Below, piece after piece: positions 16,659 to 25,474 of a DNA stretch of 38,087 nucleotides. Every line of letters starts with the position of its first letter. Within the stretch, counting starts at the first letter, position 1. The notes beneath the pieces are model-generated. The model saw only the letters and a program-made list of their open reading frames with translations, did no database searches and was not told where the DNA came from. The DNA is from CAZVWW01 sp964631265. GTDB taxonomy: Bacteria > Thermotogota > Thermotogae > MWEM01. Location: positions 1 to 38,087 of the forward strand of contig CAZVWW010000008.1 of assembly GCA_964631265.1 (NCBI GenBank). The letters run 5' to 3'. The position numbers and the translations under genes are program-made.

Positions 16659-17600
16659 TTAGGGGGTTACAAGGGCCAAAATGGCTTTAATCGAGTGCAT
16701 TCTGTTGGCTGCCTGATCAAAGATCACGCTTCTGTCACAGTGTCCAACCTCATGTGTGACTTCTTCACCGTAATGGGCCGGAAGGCAATGCATGAAGATT
16801 GCGCTGGGTTTTGCCAGATTGAATTTTTCCATATCAACCTGATAAGGTAGGAATTTTTTCTTCTTCTCATCCGCTTCAGCTTCTTGTCCCATACTTGCCC
16901 ACACGTCTGTGTAGACGATATCTGCATCCTTGATGCCCTCTTTCGGATCGTTTGTTACCTCGATCTTAGCACCTGTGTCAAACTTCTCTGCCAGATTCTT
17001 GGCATCTTCGAGGACATCCCTGGTCGGTTCAAATCCCGGTGCTGTGATGGCGGTAATATCTGTTCCCATGAGGGCAGCTCCAAATAAAGTCGAATTGCAC
17101 ACATTATTCCCGTCTCCGACATAGGCAATCTTCAGGCCTTTAAACCGTCTGTATTTTTCGTATATGGTCAAAAAGTCCCCCAGGATCTGAGTGGGGTGTT
17201 CATAATCACACAATCCATTGATAACCGGGACTGTTGCGTATTTTGCCAGATCGGTGACCGTCTTGTTTTCAAAAACTCTGGCCATGATAACATCCACCAT
17301 CCCTGACAGCACATTGGCGATGTCTTCTGTTGTTTCTCTCTGTCCAAGTTTGATGTCATTCGGACCGAGATAGATTCCGTGTCCGCCGAGATGGGTCATG
17401 GAACTCTCAAACGATACCCTTGTTCTCAGTGAGGGCTTCTGAAAGATCTCGGCCAGTGTTTTGTTCTTCAACAGATCCTGCCTGTTCCCCATGTTCAGCT
17501 GCGTTTTCAGTGCAACTGCCGTTTCAATAAACTGGAAAAACTCCTCAGGTGTCAAATCCTTGATACTCACTAAATCTCTTCCTTTTAATTTTACAGACAT
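16659..17600 (-). CDS. argF: Ornithine carbamoyltransferase
   Basis: A 313-residue cytosolic enzyme converting ornithine and carbamoyl phosphate to citrulline. The carbamoyl-phosphate site reads KPSLRTR (residues 55-61), followed by GQRE, the HPTQILGD motif, the ornithine-specific GDGNNVCNS and DVWASMGQE loops, and HCLPAHYGEEV. These loops distinguish it from aspartate carbamoyltransferase. It could work in arginine synthesis or, reversed, in arginine deiminase catabolism; no other arginine gene is in the window. GGAGGTAAGG precedes the ATG. The sugar kinase gene lies 27 bases upstream, so they may be cotranscribed. Confidence 0.95.
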   Translation of the reverse strand: MSVKLKGRDLVSIKDLTPEEFFQFIETAVALKTQLNMGNRQDLLKNKTLAEIFQKPSLRTRVSFESSMTHLGGHGIYLGPNDIKLGQRETTEDIANVLSGMVDVIMARVFENKTVTDLAKYATVPVINGLCDYEHPTQILGDFLTIYEKYRRFKGLKIAYVGDGNNVCNSTLFGAALMGTDITAITAPGFEPTRDVLEDAKNLAEKFDTGAKIEVTNDPKEGIKDADIVYTDVWASMGQEAEADEKKKKFLPYQVDMEKFNLAKPSAIFMHCLPAHYGEEVTHEVGHCDRSVIFDQAANRMHSIKAILALVTP

Positions 17601-17627
17601 ACCTTACCTCCGTCGTTTATTATAAGA

Positions 17628-18602
17628 TCAGGAGCTTGTCCGCTCCAGAGAAACAGAAGCTGCTCCGAGTATCGCAGCCTTGTTTTTCAATTCACTTGGG
17701 ATTATATCATAACTGCCCATTAAAGAGAGATATGTGTGTTCAGCGGCGACCTGTTTCACTTCATCAATAAAGAAATGACTGGCTTGAGAGATCCCCCCCG
17801 ACAATATCACGACTTCGGGATTAAAGATGTTGACAAGCGATCCAATGCCTATGCCGAGTCCCCAGTTGAATTTTCTCACTACAAGGGTGGCCAGCCGGTC
17901 GCCTTCTTCAAACGCCTCAAAGATCTCTTTTGCGCCTATGTTGCCGCTTTTCTTTAACTCGCTCTCCCCCTTGTCAAAATCGATCCCCGACATCTCAAAA
18001 ATCCTCGAATGAGGATATCGCTGTCTGTAAGACAGTACGCGCTTTCTCATCCCCGAGATGGACGCAAAGGTTTCAAGACATCCCCTGCTGCCACAGCTGC
18101 ACATCTGCCCGTGTGGATCAACGGTTATGTGTCCCAGTTCGCCACCAAAACCCTGGCCTCCTACAACAAGATGGCCCTGTGTATAGGCACCACCACCAAC
18201 ACCGGTTCCCAGTGTGATCACGATGAAATTTTCTGTGTTTCTCGCAGAACCGAACCATCTTTCACCAAGCGCCGCCGCCTTTGCGTCATTTTCAAGAAAA
18301 GTCTTAAACCCGGTCAATTTGGTAATCTCACCGGTCAACGCAAACCCGCTGAGAACGGGAAGATTATTGGCATATTTCACGATGCCGTTTTTTCTGTCAA
18401 TCGAACCGGGTGACCCGATCCCAACCATGACCTTTTCATCTCCGGCTAAATCATTGATTAGGTCTGCCATCCTCCTGCAGACTTCTTCTTTGCCTTCATG
18501 AACCATCGTTTTAACGGACTCCAGCCTCAGTATTTGTCCCTCTTCGTTCACCAAAGCGGCTTTTATATTGGTTCCTCCCAGGTCAACCCCTATCAGTTTC
18601 AT
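17628..18602 (-). CDS. ROK-family sugar kinase, probable glucokinase
   Basis: A 324-residue ROK kinase. It shows the phosphate motif GVDLGGTNIKAALV at the N-terminus, ENDAKAAALGERWFGSA with the catalytic Asp, GTGVGGG, and the ROK zinc signature with CSCGSRGCLE after GELGHITVDPHG. NPEVVILSGGIS completes the adenosine site. Such proteins phosphorylate glucose or related sugars; glucose is the usual substrate in low-G+C anaerobes but is inferred. The ATG at 18602 with AGGGG 7-8 bases upstream is preferred over a TTG two codons earlier. The rsmD stop lies 2 bases upstream. Confidence 0.9.
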   Translation of the reverse strand: MKLIGVDLGGTNIKAALVNEEGQILRLESVKTMVHEGKEEVCRRMADLINDLAGDEKVMVGIGSPGSIDRKNGIVKYANNLPVLSGFALTGEITKLTGFKTFLENDAKAAALGERWFGSARNTENFIVITLGTGVGGGAYTQGHLVVGGQGFGGELGHITVDPHGQMCSCGSRGCLETFASISGMRKRVLSYRQRYPHSRIFEMSGIDFDKGESELKKSGNIGAKEIFEAFEEGDRLATLVVRKFNWGLGIGIGSLVNIFNPEVVILSGGISQASHFFIDEVKQVAAEHTYLSLMGSYDIIPSELKNKAAILGAASVSLERTSS

Positions 18603-18604
18603 TC

Positions 18605-19210
18605 TCAATCCCCTTTCGTAAATTCCCCGGCTGATCTCTCGTAGAGCTCGATGCAGATCCCACCGTATTGATATGTATTCTTCTTTTTAAAATTCAAGAG
18701 CTTCTCCATCCTGTTCTCCTTATCCCTTTCAATGAGTAGAAAACCATTCCTCTTGAGAAACTCAGGTTGGGTGTCAATCTCTTTGACGATACTGCTGAAT
18801 ATCTTTTGATTGAAAGGGGCATCACAAAAGACAACATCGTACCCCTTATCGTTTTGTTTTAAGAATCTTTTAACAGACCTTTTGTAAATTGTTATCCTCT
18901 CTGCCAGTTCAGGTGACCGCTCTCTCACCATTGCGTTAATCGTCTTCTTCATTGCCCCAATGGCCTTCCCTGATAAATCCACCAGGTCTGACCGGGAAAA
19001 TCCTCTGCTCACAGCCTCGATACCCATCTGTCCACTTCCCGCACAAAGATCCAGAAAGGTGCTGTGTTCAAAGCCGATTCTGGCTCCCAGAATCGAAAAA
19101 ACAGCATCTTTTACCTTGACAGGTGTGTATCTCGTTCGCTTATCATCCACCGGAGATAGACTCATTCCTTTCAGAGCCCCTCCGCTTATCCTCAAATTGA
19201 TTCTGTTCAT
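18605..19210 (-). CDS. rsmD: RsmD-like 16S rRNA (guanine-N2) methyltransferase
   Basis: A 201-residue SAM-dependent methyltransferase matching RsmD: RISGGALKGMSL and RYTPVKVKDAVFSIL at the N-terminus, then the SAM motif LDLCAGSGQMGIEAVSRG. RsmD methylates G966 of 16S rRNA. The catalytic (N/D)PPY/F motif reads DAPF (DVVFCDAPFNQK), an uncommon change at the first Pro that leaves activity open. It sits 2 bases before the ROK kinase gene. In many bacteria rsmD precedes coaD; that gene is not here. Confidence 0.82.
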   Translation of the reverse strand: MNRINLRISGGALKGMSLSPVDDKRTRYTPVKVKDAVFSILGARIGFEHSTFLDLCAGSGQMGIEAVSRGFSRSDLVDLSGKAIGAMKKTINAMVRERSPELAERITIYKRSVKRFLKQNDKGYDVVFCDAPFNQKIFSSIVKEIDTQPEFLKRNGFLLIERDKENRMEKLLNFKKKNTYQYGGICIELYERSAGEFTKGD

Positions 19211-19240
19211 CTCTTCAATAACCTCATTTTTTTCTTCTCA

Positions 19241-20098
19241 TTAGATATATTTCGTTTGGGGTAAAACGATCTCCGAAAGGACATTATCAACCTCTTCTAT
19301 CGAGTGATAAAAAAACTGAATAAATCGTTCGATCTTCGGCAGCCATTCCGGAATCTTCTCGAATCTGACAAAAAAGGTGGTCAAAACCCCCGGAACGCTC
19401 AATGAGATATAACCCGGCGGTCTTGGCACAAAGAAATCTGTATATTTCTGGGTTAAAAGATCGTTCATCATTGAAGCCACCGCCTTGTATTCAAGTGTAT
19501 CAGCCTTGTCTTTTTCTCTTCTGATCGAAAAAAGGACGTAGTTGTCTTTGAAATCAAACCGGTATCCACTCTTAGTCCATACTTCATAGGCCTTCATGAT
19601 CGTTTTGAAGTTTTCCTCTGAAAAAAAGGCTGCGGCGCTGAAGTCTTTTTTTCCCCTGACCTGTTCCCTTTTCAAAATCTTCGCTGTTAGATCTTCCTCA
19701 CCGGAAATCGTAAAACTCGGTATCTCCTTCGTTTCCTTAAAGATGCCCAGATGTGTTTTTATATCATTACTGTTTGGTGCTGATACACCAATCACGGAAA
19801 AGAGCTCTCTGTAAACGGCCGTAAACTCCGGATCGCTTTTAATAATCTTTTTTGCCCCGGTATCATGCGTCGGGTTCTTCAACGGTGTCAATCCGGTCAG
19901 GAAGGGGCCTTCTTTATTAATGTACAAAAATAACGTCGGATACCCCTTGGTAATGAGAAAAACACCCAGCCGGTTTTTGGAATTGAACGCATTTGTAAAA
20001 AAAGACTCGAATGTAAATTTTGGCAATACATCTTTAAAAAAGTTGCTGAACACTTTCGAGAAAGGACTTGGCCCCATAAATATGTATCGCTTATTCAC
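19241..20098 (-). CDS. Unknown protein overlapping recQ
   Basis: A 285-residue protein that I do not recognise. It is rich in Phe and Lys, has no signal peptide, strong membrane helix or cysteine motif, and seems a mixed alpha/beta soluble protein. Possible landmarks are a LGVFLITKGYPTLFLYINKEG strand pair near residues 43-63 and a repeated-looking region with IPEWLPKIERFIQFFYHS near the end. The GTG start at 20098 overlaps the recQ stop by 8 bases; an ATG seven codons later is an alternative. The overlap implies coexpression with recQ. Confidence 0.7.
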   Translation of the reverse strand: MNKRYIFMGPSPFSKVFSNFFKDVLPKFTFESFFTNAFNSKNRLGVFLITKGYPTLFLYINKEGPFLTGLTPLKNPTHDTGAKKIIKSDPEFTAVYRELFSVIGVSAPNSNDIKTHLGIFKETKEIPSFTISGEEDLTAKILKREQVRGKKDFSAAAFFSEENFKTIMKAYEVWTKSGYRFDFKDNYVLFSIRREKDKADTLEYKAVASMMNDLLTQKYTDFFVPRPPGYISLSVPGVLTTFFVRFEKIPEWLPKIERFIQFFYHSIEEVDNVLSEIVLPQTKYI

Positions 20099-21869
20099 TT
20101 CTCACACCAAGATTGTTCTGTATGGCATTGATGAATCTTTCTCCATATTTCATCATCTTCTTATCTCCCACACCCTTAATATCCAGCAGTTCTTCAGATT
20201 TTTCGGGCAACACCTCACACATCTGTTCGAGGGTATAATCGTGAAACACGACATAAGGCGGAACATTCTCCTCTCTGGCGATCTCTCTTCTGAGTTTTCG
20301 CAGAACTTCAAATAAACCGCTGTCATGCGCCTTATGCTCTTCAAATACAACTGTTTTTTTGTAAACCTGTCTTTTTCCCCTGAGGACCTCCCAGGAACTC
20401 TCATTTAATTTTAACAGCGGGTACTTGCCATGTGTGACAAACAAGTAGCCTTCAGCTGTCAGAAAATCAATCAGTTCCCTGATCTCTTTGACCGTCTTTT
20501 CATTCATGATCCCGTAAGTCGAAACTTTATCGAGGTTGCGCTGGACGAGCTTCTTTGATTTTGAACCCTTTAATACGGCCGCCACTGTTGAAGCTCCGAA
20601 ATTCTCCCTGACTCTGAAAACACACGACAGAATCTTCTGTGTTTCTATTGTAACATCTATCTCCTTCTTGGTTTTATCCAGACAGTTGTTGCAATTATCA
20701 CAATCATCGTTGTTATCCTCATCAAAATAGTCGGAAACATAACGCCAAAGACATCTGTTGGTATGGCAGAAATTGATCATCTTCTGAAGTTTCTTTCCCG
20801 CCAGCATCGTCCTCGACTCATCGGATATCGATTTCTCCAGAAGAAACCGGTGGATGTGTTTGTCAGCCTCAGAAAATAGCAAATAGGCCTCAGCCGGTTC
20901 ACCGTCTCTACCGGCACGTCCGATTTCCTGATAATAGGCTTCGATATTCTTCGGCATGTTGTAGTGGATGATAAACCGGATATTCGGCTTGTCGATCCCC
21001 ATCCCGAAGGCATTGGTTGACAGGATATAATCTATCTCCTCGTTGATAAACCGGTCCTGTGTCGCTTTTCTTTCCACAGGCTCCATTCCGGCATGATAAC
21101 GGCCCACATTATACCCTTTTTTCTTTAACAGCGAGTAAGTCCTGTCCACCCCCTTGCGTGTTGAAAAGTATATGATACCGGACTCTCTCGTCCTTTTTTT
21201 TAAGTACTTTTTGAGGAAGCTCTCTTTGTTTTCGCCTTTGACGACTTCCAGATACAGATTTGACCGTCTCAACCCCATGTCATAAAAAGCAGGACCGGAT
21301 AAATCGAGTAATTTGACAATATCCTCCTTCACCTGTCTTGTTGCAGTGGCGGTGAAGGCACTGACAACCGGTCTTGTCTCAATGGCTTTGACAAATTCAC
21401 TGATATTCTTGTAACTCTTTCTGAAATCATGCCCCCATTCCGAGACACAATGCGCCTCATCAACTGCTATTTGAGCTATTGCAGATGACATGAACGGTTT
21501 GTTGTAATAAAGACTTTCAAGCCTCTCCGGGGCGAGGTACATGATCTTTGAGGAACCGTTGATGAACTGCTGAATCCGCTCACCAATCTCTCTGTAATCA
21601 AGTGAACTGTTGATATACGAGGCGGGGATTCCCATGGTATTCAGAGAATCAACCTGGTCTTTCATCAGGGAGATAAGCGGTGAGATGACGATGGTGCCCC
21701 CTTCAAGCATCAGTGCCGGAATCTGAAAGCAAAGTGATTTACCCGACCCGGTAGGCATGACGGCCACGGTATCCCTGCGGTTTAAAATGGCCTCAATGAT
21801 CTCTTGCTGCCCTTCTCTGAAACTGTTAAACCCGTAGTAGCGCTTGAGTATCTGTTTTTTTATATCCAA
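20091..21869 (-). CDS. recQ: ATP-dependent DNA helicase RecQ
   Basis: A 592-residue 3'-5' DNA helicase for recombination and fork repair. Helicase motifs appear in order: the Q motif region YYGFNSFREGQQEII, Walker A MPTGSGKSLCFQ, VDEAHCVSEWGHDFR, SAFTATAT, YHAGM, TNAFGMGIDKPNIRF and QEIGRAGRDG. The RecQ zinc site is CLWRY followed by CDNCNNC. A winged-helix region and a C-terminal HRDC domain (about residues 510-590) complete the long RecQ form. The start is a TTG with AAGGAT about 10 bases upstream. No recombination partner is nearby. Confidence 0.96.
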   Translation of the reverse strand: MDIKKQILKRYYGFNSFREGQQEIIEAILNRRDTVAVMPTGSGKSLCFQIPALMLEGGTIVISPLISLMKDQVDSLNTMGIPASYINSSLDYREIGERIQQFINGSSKIMYLAPERLESLYYNKPFMSSAIAQIAVDEAHCVSEWGHDFRKSYKNISEFVKAIETRPVVSAFTATATRQVKEDIVKLLDLSGPAFYDMGLRRSNLYLEVVKGENKESFLKKYLKKRTRESGIIYFSTRKGVDRTYSLLKKKGYNVGRYHAGMEPVERKATQDRFINEEIDYILSTNAFGMGIDKPNIRFIIHYNMPKNIEAYYQEIGRAGRDGEPAEAYLLFSEADKHIHRFLLEKSISDESRTMLAGKKLQKMINFCHTNRCLWRYVSDYFDEDNNDDCDNCNNCLDKTKKEIDVTIETQKILSCVFRVRENFGASTVAAVLKGSKSKKLVQRNLDKVSTYGIMNEKTVKEIRELIDFLTAEGYLFVTHGKYPLLKLNESSWEVLRGKRQVYKKTVVFEEHKAHDSGLFEVLRKLRREIAREENVPPYVVFHDYTLEQMCEVLPEKSEELLDIKGVGDKKMMKYGERFINAIQNNLGVRSE

Positions 21870-21913
21870 ACGACAATTATCCTTTCTTTTACAACCTTCT
21901 TGATGGTCCTTTT

Positions 21914-23935
21914 TTAAAACTCCAGGCTGTTTTGTTTCCAGATCTCTCTGAACGCTTTTTTATCGCTGACAAAGGCCTTTTTTTTCTTTTCATCGGCATC
22001 CACGAATAGGACCAGTTCCAATTCCTGGTTGTCATTTAACAGGTCCTTGTCATATTTTTCAGCGATTGCATTAACCGTCAACAACGGTTTTTCCTTAATC
22101 GTCTTCAATTCAAAATGCAATCCCTTTTTATCGATCTCTTTATCCTCGAGGTATGATTTGTAGATCAGTTCGCTGCAGACAAGTTCGTTCTCCGTTAGGA
22201 AATTAAAGGAATAATCATACCCCTGACGGTAATACTCAAATGAGGCGAGCAATGCCTTGACGATATCCGATCGGCTCAATTTTGGTCTCAAAGCGGCAAA
22301 ATAATCCACTTTGGCAATATTTTCCAATGGGGATATGACAACACCGGGTGCGATAACCTCAATGATGCAGTCCGAATGGTTGTTGATCCTTTCAAATATA
22401 CCCGGAAAATTTCTTTTCACGTATTGTGAAAATGGTTCATCTTTAAATCCCGCCGTCTCTTTGAAGTAGGCATCCAGTTTATCAAAATTACCCAGATAGA
22501 TCGCTGAGTGTGTCCAGAACCCCGGGATTCCTAAATTTGTAAGCTGCCAGTTGCTCCTCTTGAGAAGAATGTCTCCCGGTTTCAGTGATTTTGCTATCTC
22601 ATTGTAAAGTGTATCATCGATGAATTTTTCCATTCTGGGGGTAAACTCGACACCGGTAATGATTTTTAAAACCCCTTTTTGAACAGGTGACCACATGAAA
22701 TCAATCATCTCCCGTGAAAACGGGAGTACAGAAGAACGGAAGACATCGTCCTGCTTCATGTTGATAATATTCTGCGTGTAGATATAGCTGTTTCTAATAT
22801 AATTATTCAGTTGCTTCAAGCGCTTTTCTGTGTCCGTCATTCGAATGTCCGACTCTGCATTACTTTGTATTTTTTCCTGCCCCGGAATATCTGATACGGA
22901 GAAATCGTTGTAAAAATAATCCAGTCCGCTCTTAAGATCACTCAGATTCTTTGTGGCATAGACCCATTGCTTTATTCTGAAAAAACTGTTTCTGGAGAGT
23001 CCCGTTTCACTGTCATTCTCATTTAAAAAGACACGCAAAGAGGGGATGGCATTCACGGTATCAATAATCCTGAAGGCGTTCAGATTGAAGGCCAGCAGGG
23101 ATGAGATTGACATCAGATAACGAACCTGATCAAACTTGTTTCTGAAGAACAGAGATGAAGCATACGCTGAGGATTGTCTTTTATAGATTGCCTGCAGTTC
23201 ACTTAACCCTGAATGGATATCCTCCCACTTTTCCCTTATCTCCTCTTTTTTTGTGAGCGAATAACCTGAAAAATCCCCTTCTTCGTCACTTAAAAGAAGC
23301 TTAAAGTCCATCACATCGATCTCTAATGTGTTGATCAGATCCGGCAGGGCCTTCATATCTTCTGCTTCCATTTCTACCGCCTTTGAAATATACGCATTTC
23401 TGAAAAGGAACAAGTCCGGATTCAGAAAATAGAACGACAGGTTTCCGTTAAAAAAATTGGACAGGATCAGAAAGAAAAGGGAGAAACTGAAGACAACTTT
23501 AAAAAGAAAGAGAAAAGTGACCCCTCTCCTTCTATGGCTCATTTGGTAATAGTCTCTTATCAACAGAAGAATCATCATGAGTACAACGGAAAGGATCATG
23601 ATAAAGAGTGAGACCATCATTGTGAATGGTGAGAATATGCGGAGACCACCGATGGTTATAGAGATGGCGATTTGAACAAGCGTGAAAGCCAATATTTTGG
23701 TTATTGAGATCCGAATGCCCGATCTTAATTCAAGAAAAAGTATGGCAAATGCGTAAAAGAGATACATCAGCCAGCCGACTAAGAAAAGAACCAGCTGAAA
23801 AAGAGTTCCTGAAAGATTGATATCAAATGGGATCGGCAACACATCCGGTAATGAAACGAATGAAAAGACAACCAGTAAGATGCTGATCAACAGTAAATAG
23901 ACTTTTTTTCGAAAAAAGAGATCAGTGGATTTCAT
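21914..23935 (-). CDS. Polytopic membrane protein with C-terminal permuted papain-like (YiiX-type) domain
   Basis: About 673 residues. The first 185 contain four or five hydrophobic helices with short loops. A mostly helical extracytoplasmic-looking region follows (about 190-440). The C-terminal part resembles the YiiX/YaeF permuted papain family: GDILLKRSNWQLTNLG, then FWTHSAIYLG with the catalytic-type His, and about 120 residues later ELVCSELIYKSYL with the nucleophile-type Cys. In this family the His precedes the Cys, the reverse of papain, and members act on amide or ester bonds in lipids or peptides. The substrate is unknown. The ATG at 23935 is preferred over a TTG four codons upstream. 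It lies 15 bases after cysteine desulfidase. Confidence 0.72.
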   Translation of the reverse strand: MKSTDLFFRKKVYLLLISILLVVFSFVSLPDVLPIPFDINLSGTLFQLVLFLVGWLMYLFYAFAILFLELRSGIRISITKILAFTLVQIAISITIGGLRIFSPFTMMVSLFIMILSVVLMMILLLIRDYYQMSHRRRGVTFLFLFKVVFSFSLFFLILSNFFNGNLSFYFLNPDLFLFRNAYISKAVEMEAEDMKALPDLINTLEIDVMDFKLLLSDEEGDFSGYSLTKKEEIREKWEDIHSGLSELQAIYKRQSSAYASSLFFRNKFDQVRYLMSISSLLAFNLNAFRIIDTVNAIPSLRVFLNENDSETGLSRNSFFRIKQWVYATKNLSDLKSGLDYFYNDFSVSDIPGQEKIQSNAESDIRMTDTEKRLKQLNNYIRNSYIYTQNIINMKQDDVFRSSVLPFSREMIDFMWSPVQKGVLKIITGVEFTPRMEKFIDDTLYNEIAKSLKPGDILLKRSNWQLTNLGIPGFWTHSAIYLGNFDKLDAYFKETAGFKDEPFSQYVKRNFPGIFERINNHSDCIIEVIAPGVVISPLENIAKVDYFAALRPKLSRSDIVKALLASFEYYRQGYDYSFNFLTENELVCSELIYKSYLEDKEIDKKGLHFELKTIKEKPLLTVNAIAEKYDKDLLNDNQELELVLFVDADEKKKKAFVSDKKAFREIWKQNSLEF

Positions 23936-23950
23936 TTTTTTATACAATCC

Positions 23951-25264
23951 CTATTTGCAGACCATGATATCAAGTATGAATTCATCGGTTAACTTCATCC
24001 CCTTCGCTCCGATTCCAGCGAGGTTTTGAAGCGTTTTTTCAACATCTTTCTCAACAATCCCCTCTACGGGAGAAACCACCTTGCCGTTAAACGCCAGTAA
24101 AACCGCAGTGATAGCCGCCTGTACGCCTGAAGCGACCTTTAAGGCACAACCCGGTTTTGCGCCATCGCATATCATTCCGGTTAAGTTACCGACAAGATTC
24201 TTGATGGCGTTGGAGATGGTCTTCAGTTCGCCGCCGAAGAGATATGACAGGCCGGAACTAACTCCTGTTGAGGCTGCAACAACACCACACAGGGCTGAAA
24301 GTCTTCCCATGTGTGATTTTATGTGGATTGTTACCAAATGGCTCATGGTTACTGCTCTGATAAGACGTTCCCTGCCAATCATACCGCTTTGAGCAACTGC
24401 GACGATTGGCAGTGTTGCATTGATCCCCTGATTGCCACTCCCGGTATTGCTCATGGCGGGAAGGATACAGCCTGACATTCTCGCATCAGCTGCACCGGCG
24501 GTTAGCGCTACCGCATAATTGGCCACATCTGTTGTCAGAAGCTTGACCCCTTTTGCCTTGGATACCGGAGGATATTGATGACCCTTGAATAGTGTTTTCC
24601 CGACCGAGAGACCGTAGTCTCCTGTCAGACCCTCTTTACCGATGGTATTGTTGAGGATGACCGCCTCTTCCATGAAGAGAATGTCTTTTAAGTCAACCTG
24701 ATCAACATATTCCATTATCTTTTTCATGTCAAGAAAATCTGCATTAAGGGCCTCGCCCGCCCGGGGTTTTTCCTGTTTATGACTGAAGACGATTTTGTTG
24801 TCTCTTTCTATAAGACTGATATTGGAGTGTTCCTCTTTGATAATGACCTTTGACTCATGTGTCTTTTTCTCATTCATACAGATGCATTTCACATAAAGCG
24901 GATTCTCATCTTTTTCTATCTCTACCGTTACCCGCTTTTCTTTAATCATCTTTTTTGCCCGTGTAACAGCTTTTTCACCGGCTTCTTTCAACACTTCGAG
25001 GCCGTATTTCGATTTACCGCCGGTGGCTCCCAAAGCTGCCGCTATCGGTAATCCAACCATACCTGTCCCCGGAATGCCAACACCGGCTCCATTCTTAAAG
25101 AGATTGGGACTCACAAACAATTTGAGAAAGCCGACATCGGCCTTAAGTACCTCAGCAGCCTTTGCAGCGGCAAGCGCTACCGCCACAGGTTCCGTACACC
25201 CGATGGCCGGTACCACTTCTTTTTTAAGCAGTTTTGTTATAGTGGAATAATCCTCTTTCGTCAT
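23951..25264 (-). CDS. L-cysteine desulfidase family protein (UPF0597/CyuA type)
   Basis: A 437-residue protein of the serine dehydratase alpha-like UPF0597 family. The cluster-binding Cys motif GCTEPVAVALA (C23) is at the N-terminus, with further conserved Cys residues in SGCILPAMSNTGSGNQG, LCGVVAAST and GMICDGAKPGCALKVASG. Related enzymes carry a 4Fe-4S cluster and release sulfide, pyruvate and ammonia from L-cysteine. AAAGGTGATC precedes the ATG closely. The gene is preceded by a 210-base gap holding a hairpin and short direct repeats, and followed after 15 bases by the membrane protein gene. Substrate assignment is from family knowledge. Confidence 0.88.
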   Translation of the reverse strand: MTKEDYSTITKLLKKEVVPAIGCTEPVAVALAAAKAAEVLKADVGFLKLFVSPNLFKNGAGVGIPGTGMVGLPIAAALGATGGKSKYGLEVLKEAGEKAVTRAKKMIKEKRVTVEIEKDENPLYVKCICMNEKKTHESKVIIKEEHSNISLIERDNKIVFSHKQEKPRAGEALNADFLDMKKIMEYVDQVDLKDILFMEEAVILNNTIGKEGLTGDYGLSVGKTLFKGHQYPPVSKAKGVKLLTTDVANYAVALTAGAADARMSGCILPAMSNTGSGNQGINATLPIVAVAQSGMIGRERLIRAVTMSHLVTIHIKSHMGRLSALCGVVAASTGVSSGLSYLFGGELKTISNAIKNLVGNLTGMICDGAKPGCALKVASGVQAAITAVLLAFNGKVVSPVEGIVEKDVEKTLQNLAGIGAKGMKLTDEFILDIMVCK

Positions 25265-25298
25265 TTGATCACCTTTGAGATTTCAAATTAACAACAGA

Positions 25299-25326
25299 AA
25301 AGCGGACTGGGGGGTTAGTCCGCTTT
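25299..25326 (-). terminator. Hairpin ahead of the cysteine desulfidase gene: terminator or attenuator
   Basis: A perfect 10-bp stem, AAAGCGGACT (25299-25308) with AGTCCGCTTT (25317-25326), and an 8-base G-rich loop. Read on the - strand it ends in CTTTTCTGTTG. Only 34 bases separate it from the downstream start codon, too few for a promoter, so transcription of that gene probably crosses it; an attenuator is possible. Confidence 0.6.
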
Positions 25327-25330
25327 AATG

Positions 25331-25360
25331 TGAGGGGTTTAACTTCCTTTTGAGGGGTTC
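25331..25360. repeat. Short direct repeat, 20-base spacing
   Basis: TGAGGGGTTT at 25331-25340 and TGAGGGGTTC at 25351-25360, a nine-base identical core spaced exactly 20 bases apart, about two helical turns. This could be a tandem regulator site or part of a leader RNA; chance is not excluded. Confidence 0.4.
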
Positions 25361-25412
25361 ATTAATTTTTTATCGTTACATTGATTTAGACTCTGCAAAA
25401 ACAAAAAAGTTC

Positions 25413-25436
25413 AAAAAAATAACCTCTGCTCCGGTT
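25413..25436 (-). terminator. Weak putative terminator of serS
   Basis: On the - strand, 39 bases after the serS stop, AACC and GGTT form a short stem around an 8-base loop, followed by ATTTTTTT. The T run is strong but the stem is short, so the call is tentative. Confidence 0.35.
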
Positions 25437-25474
25437 GGTTCTTACCCCTTAACATTAAAACGGTTTGTCCATTT

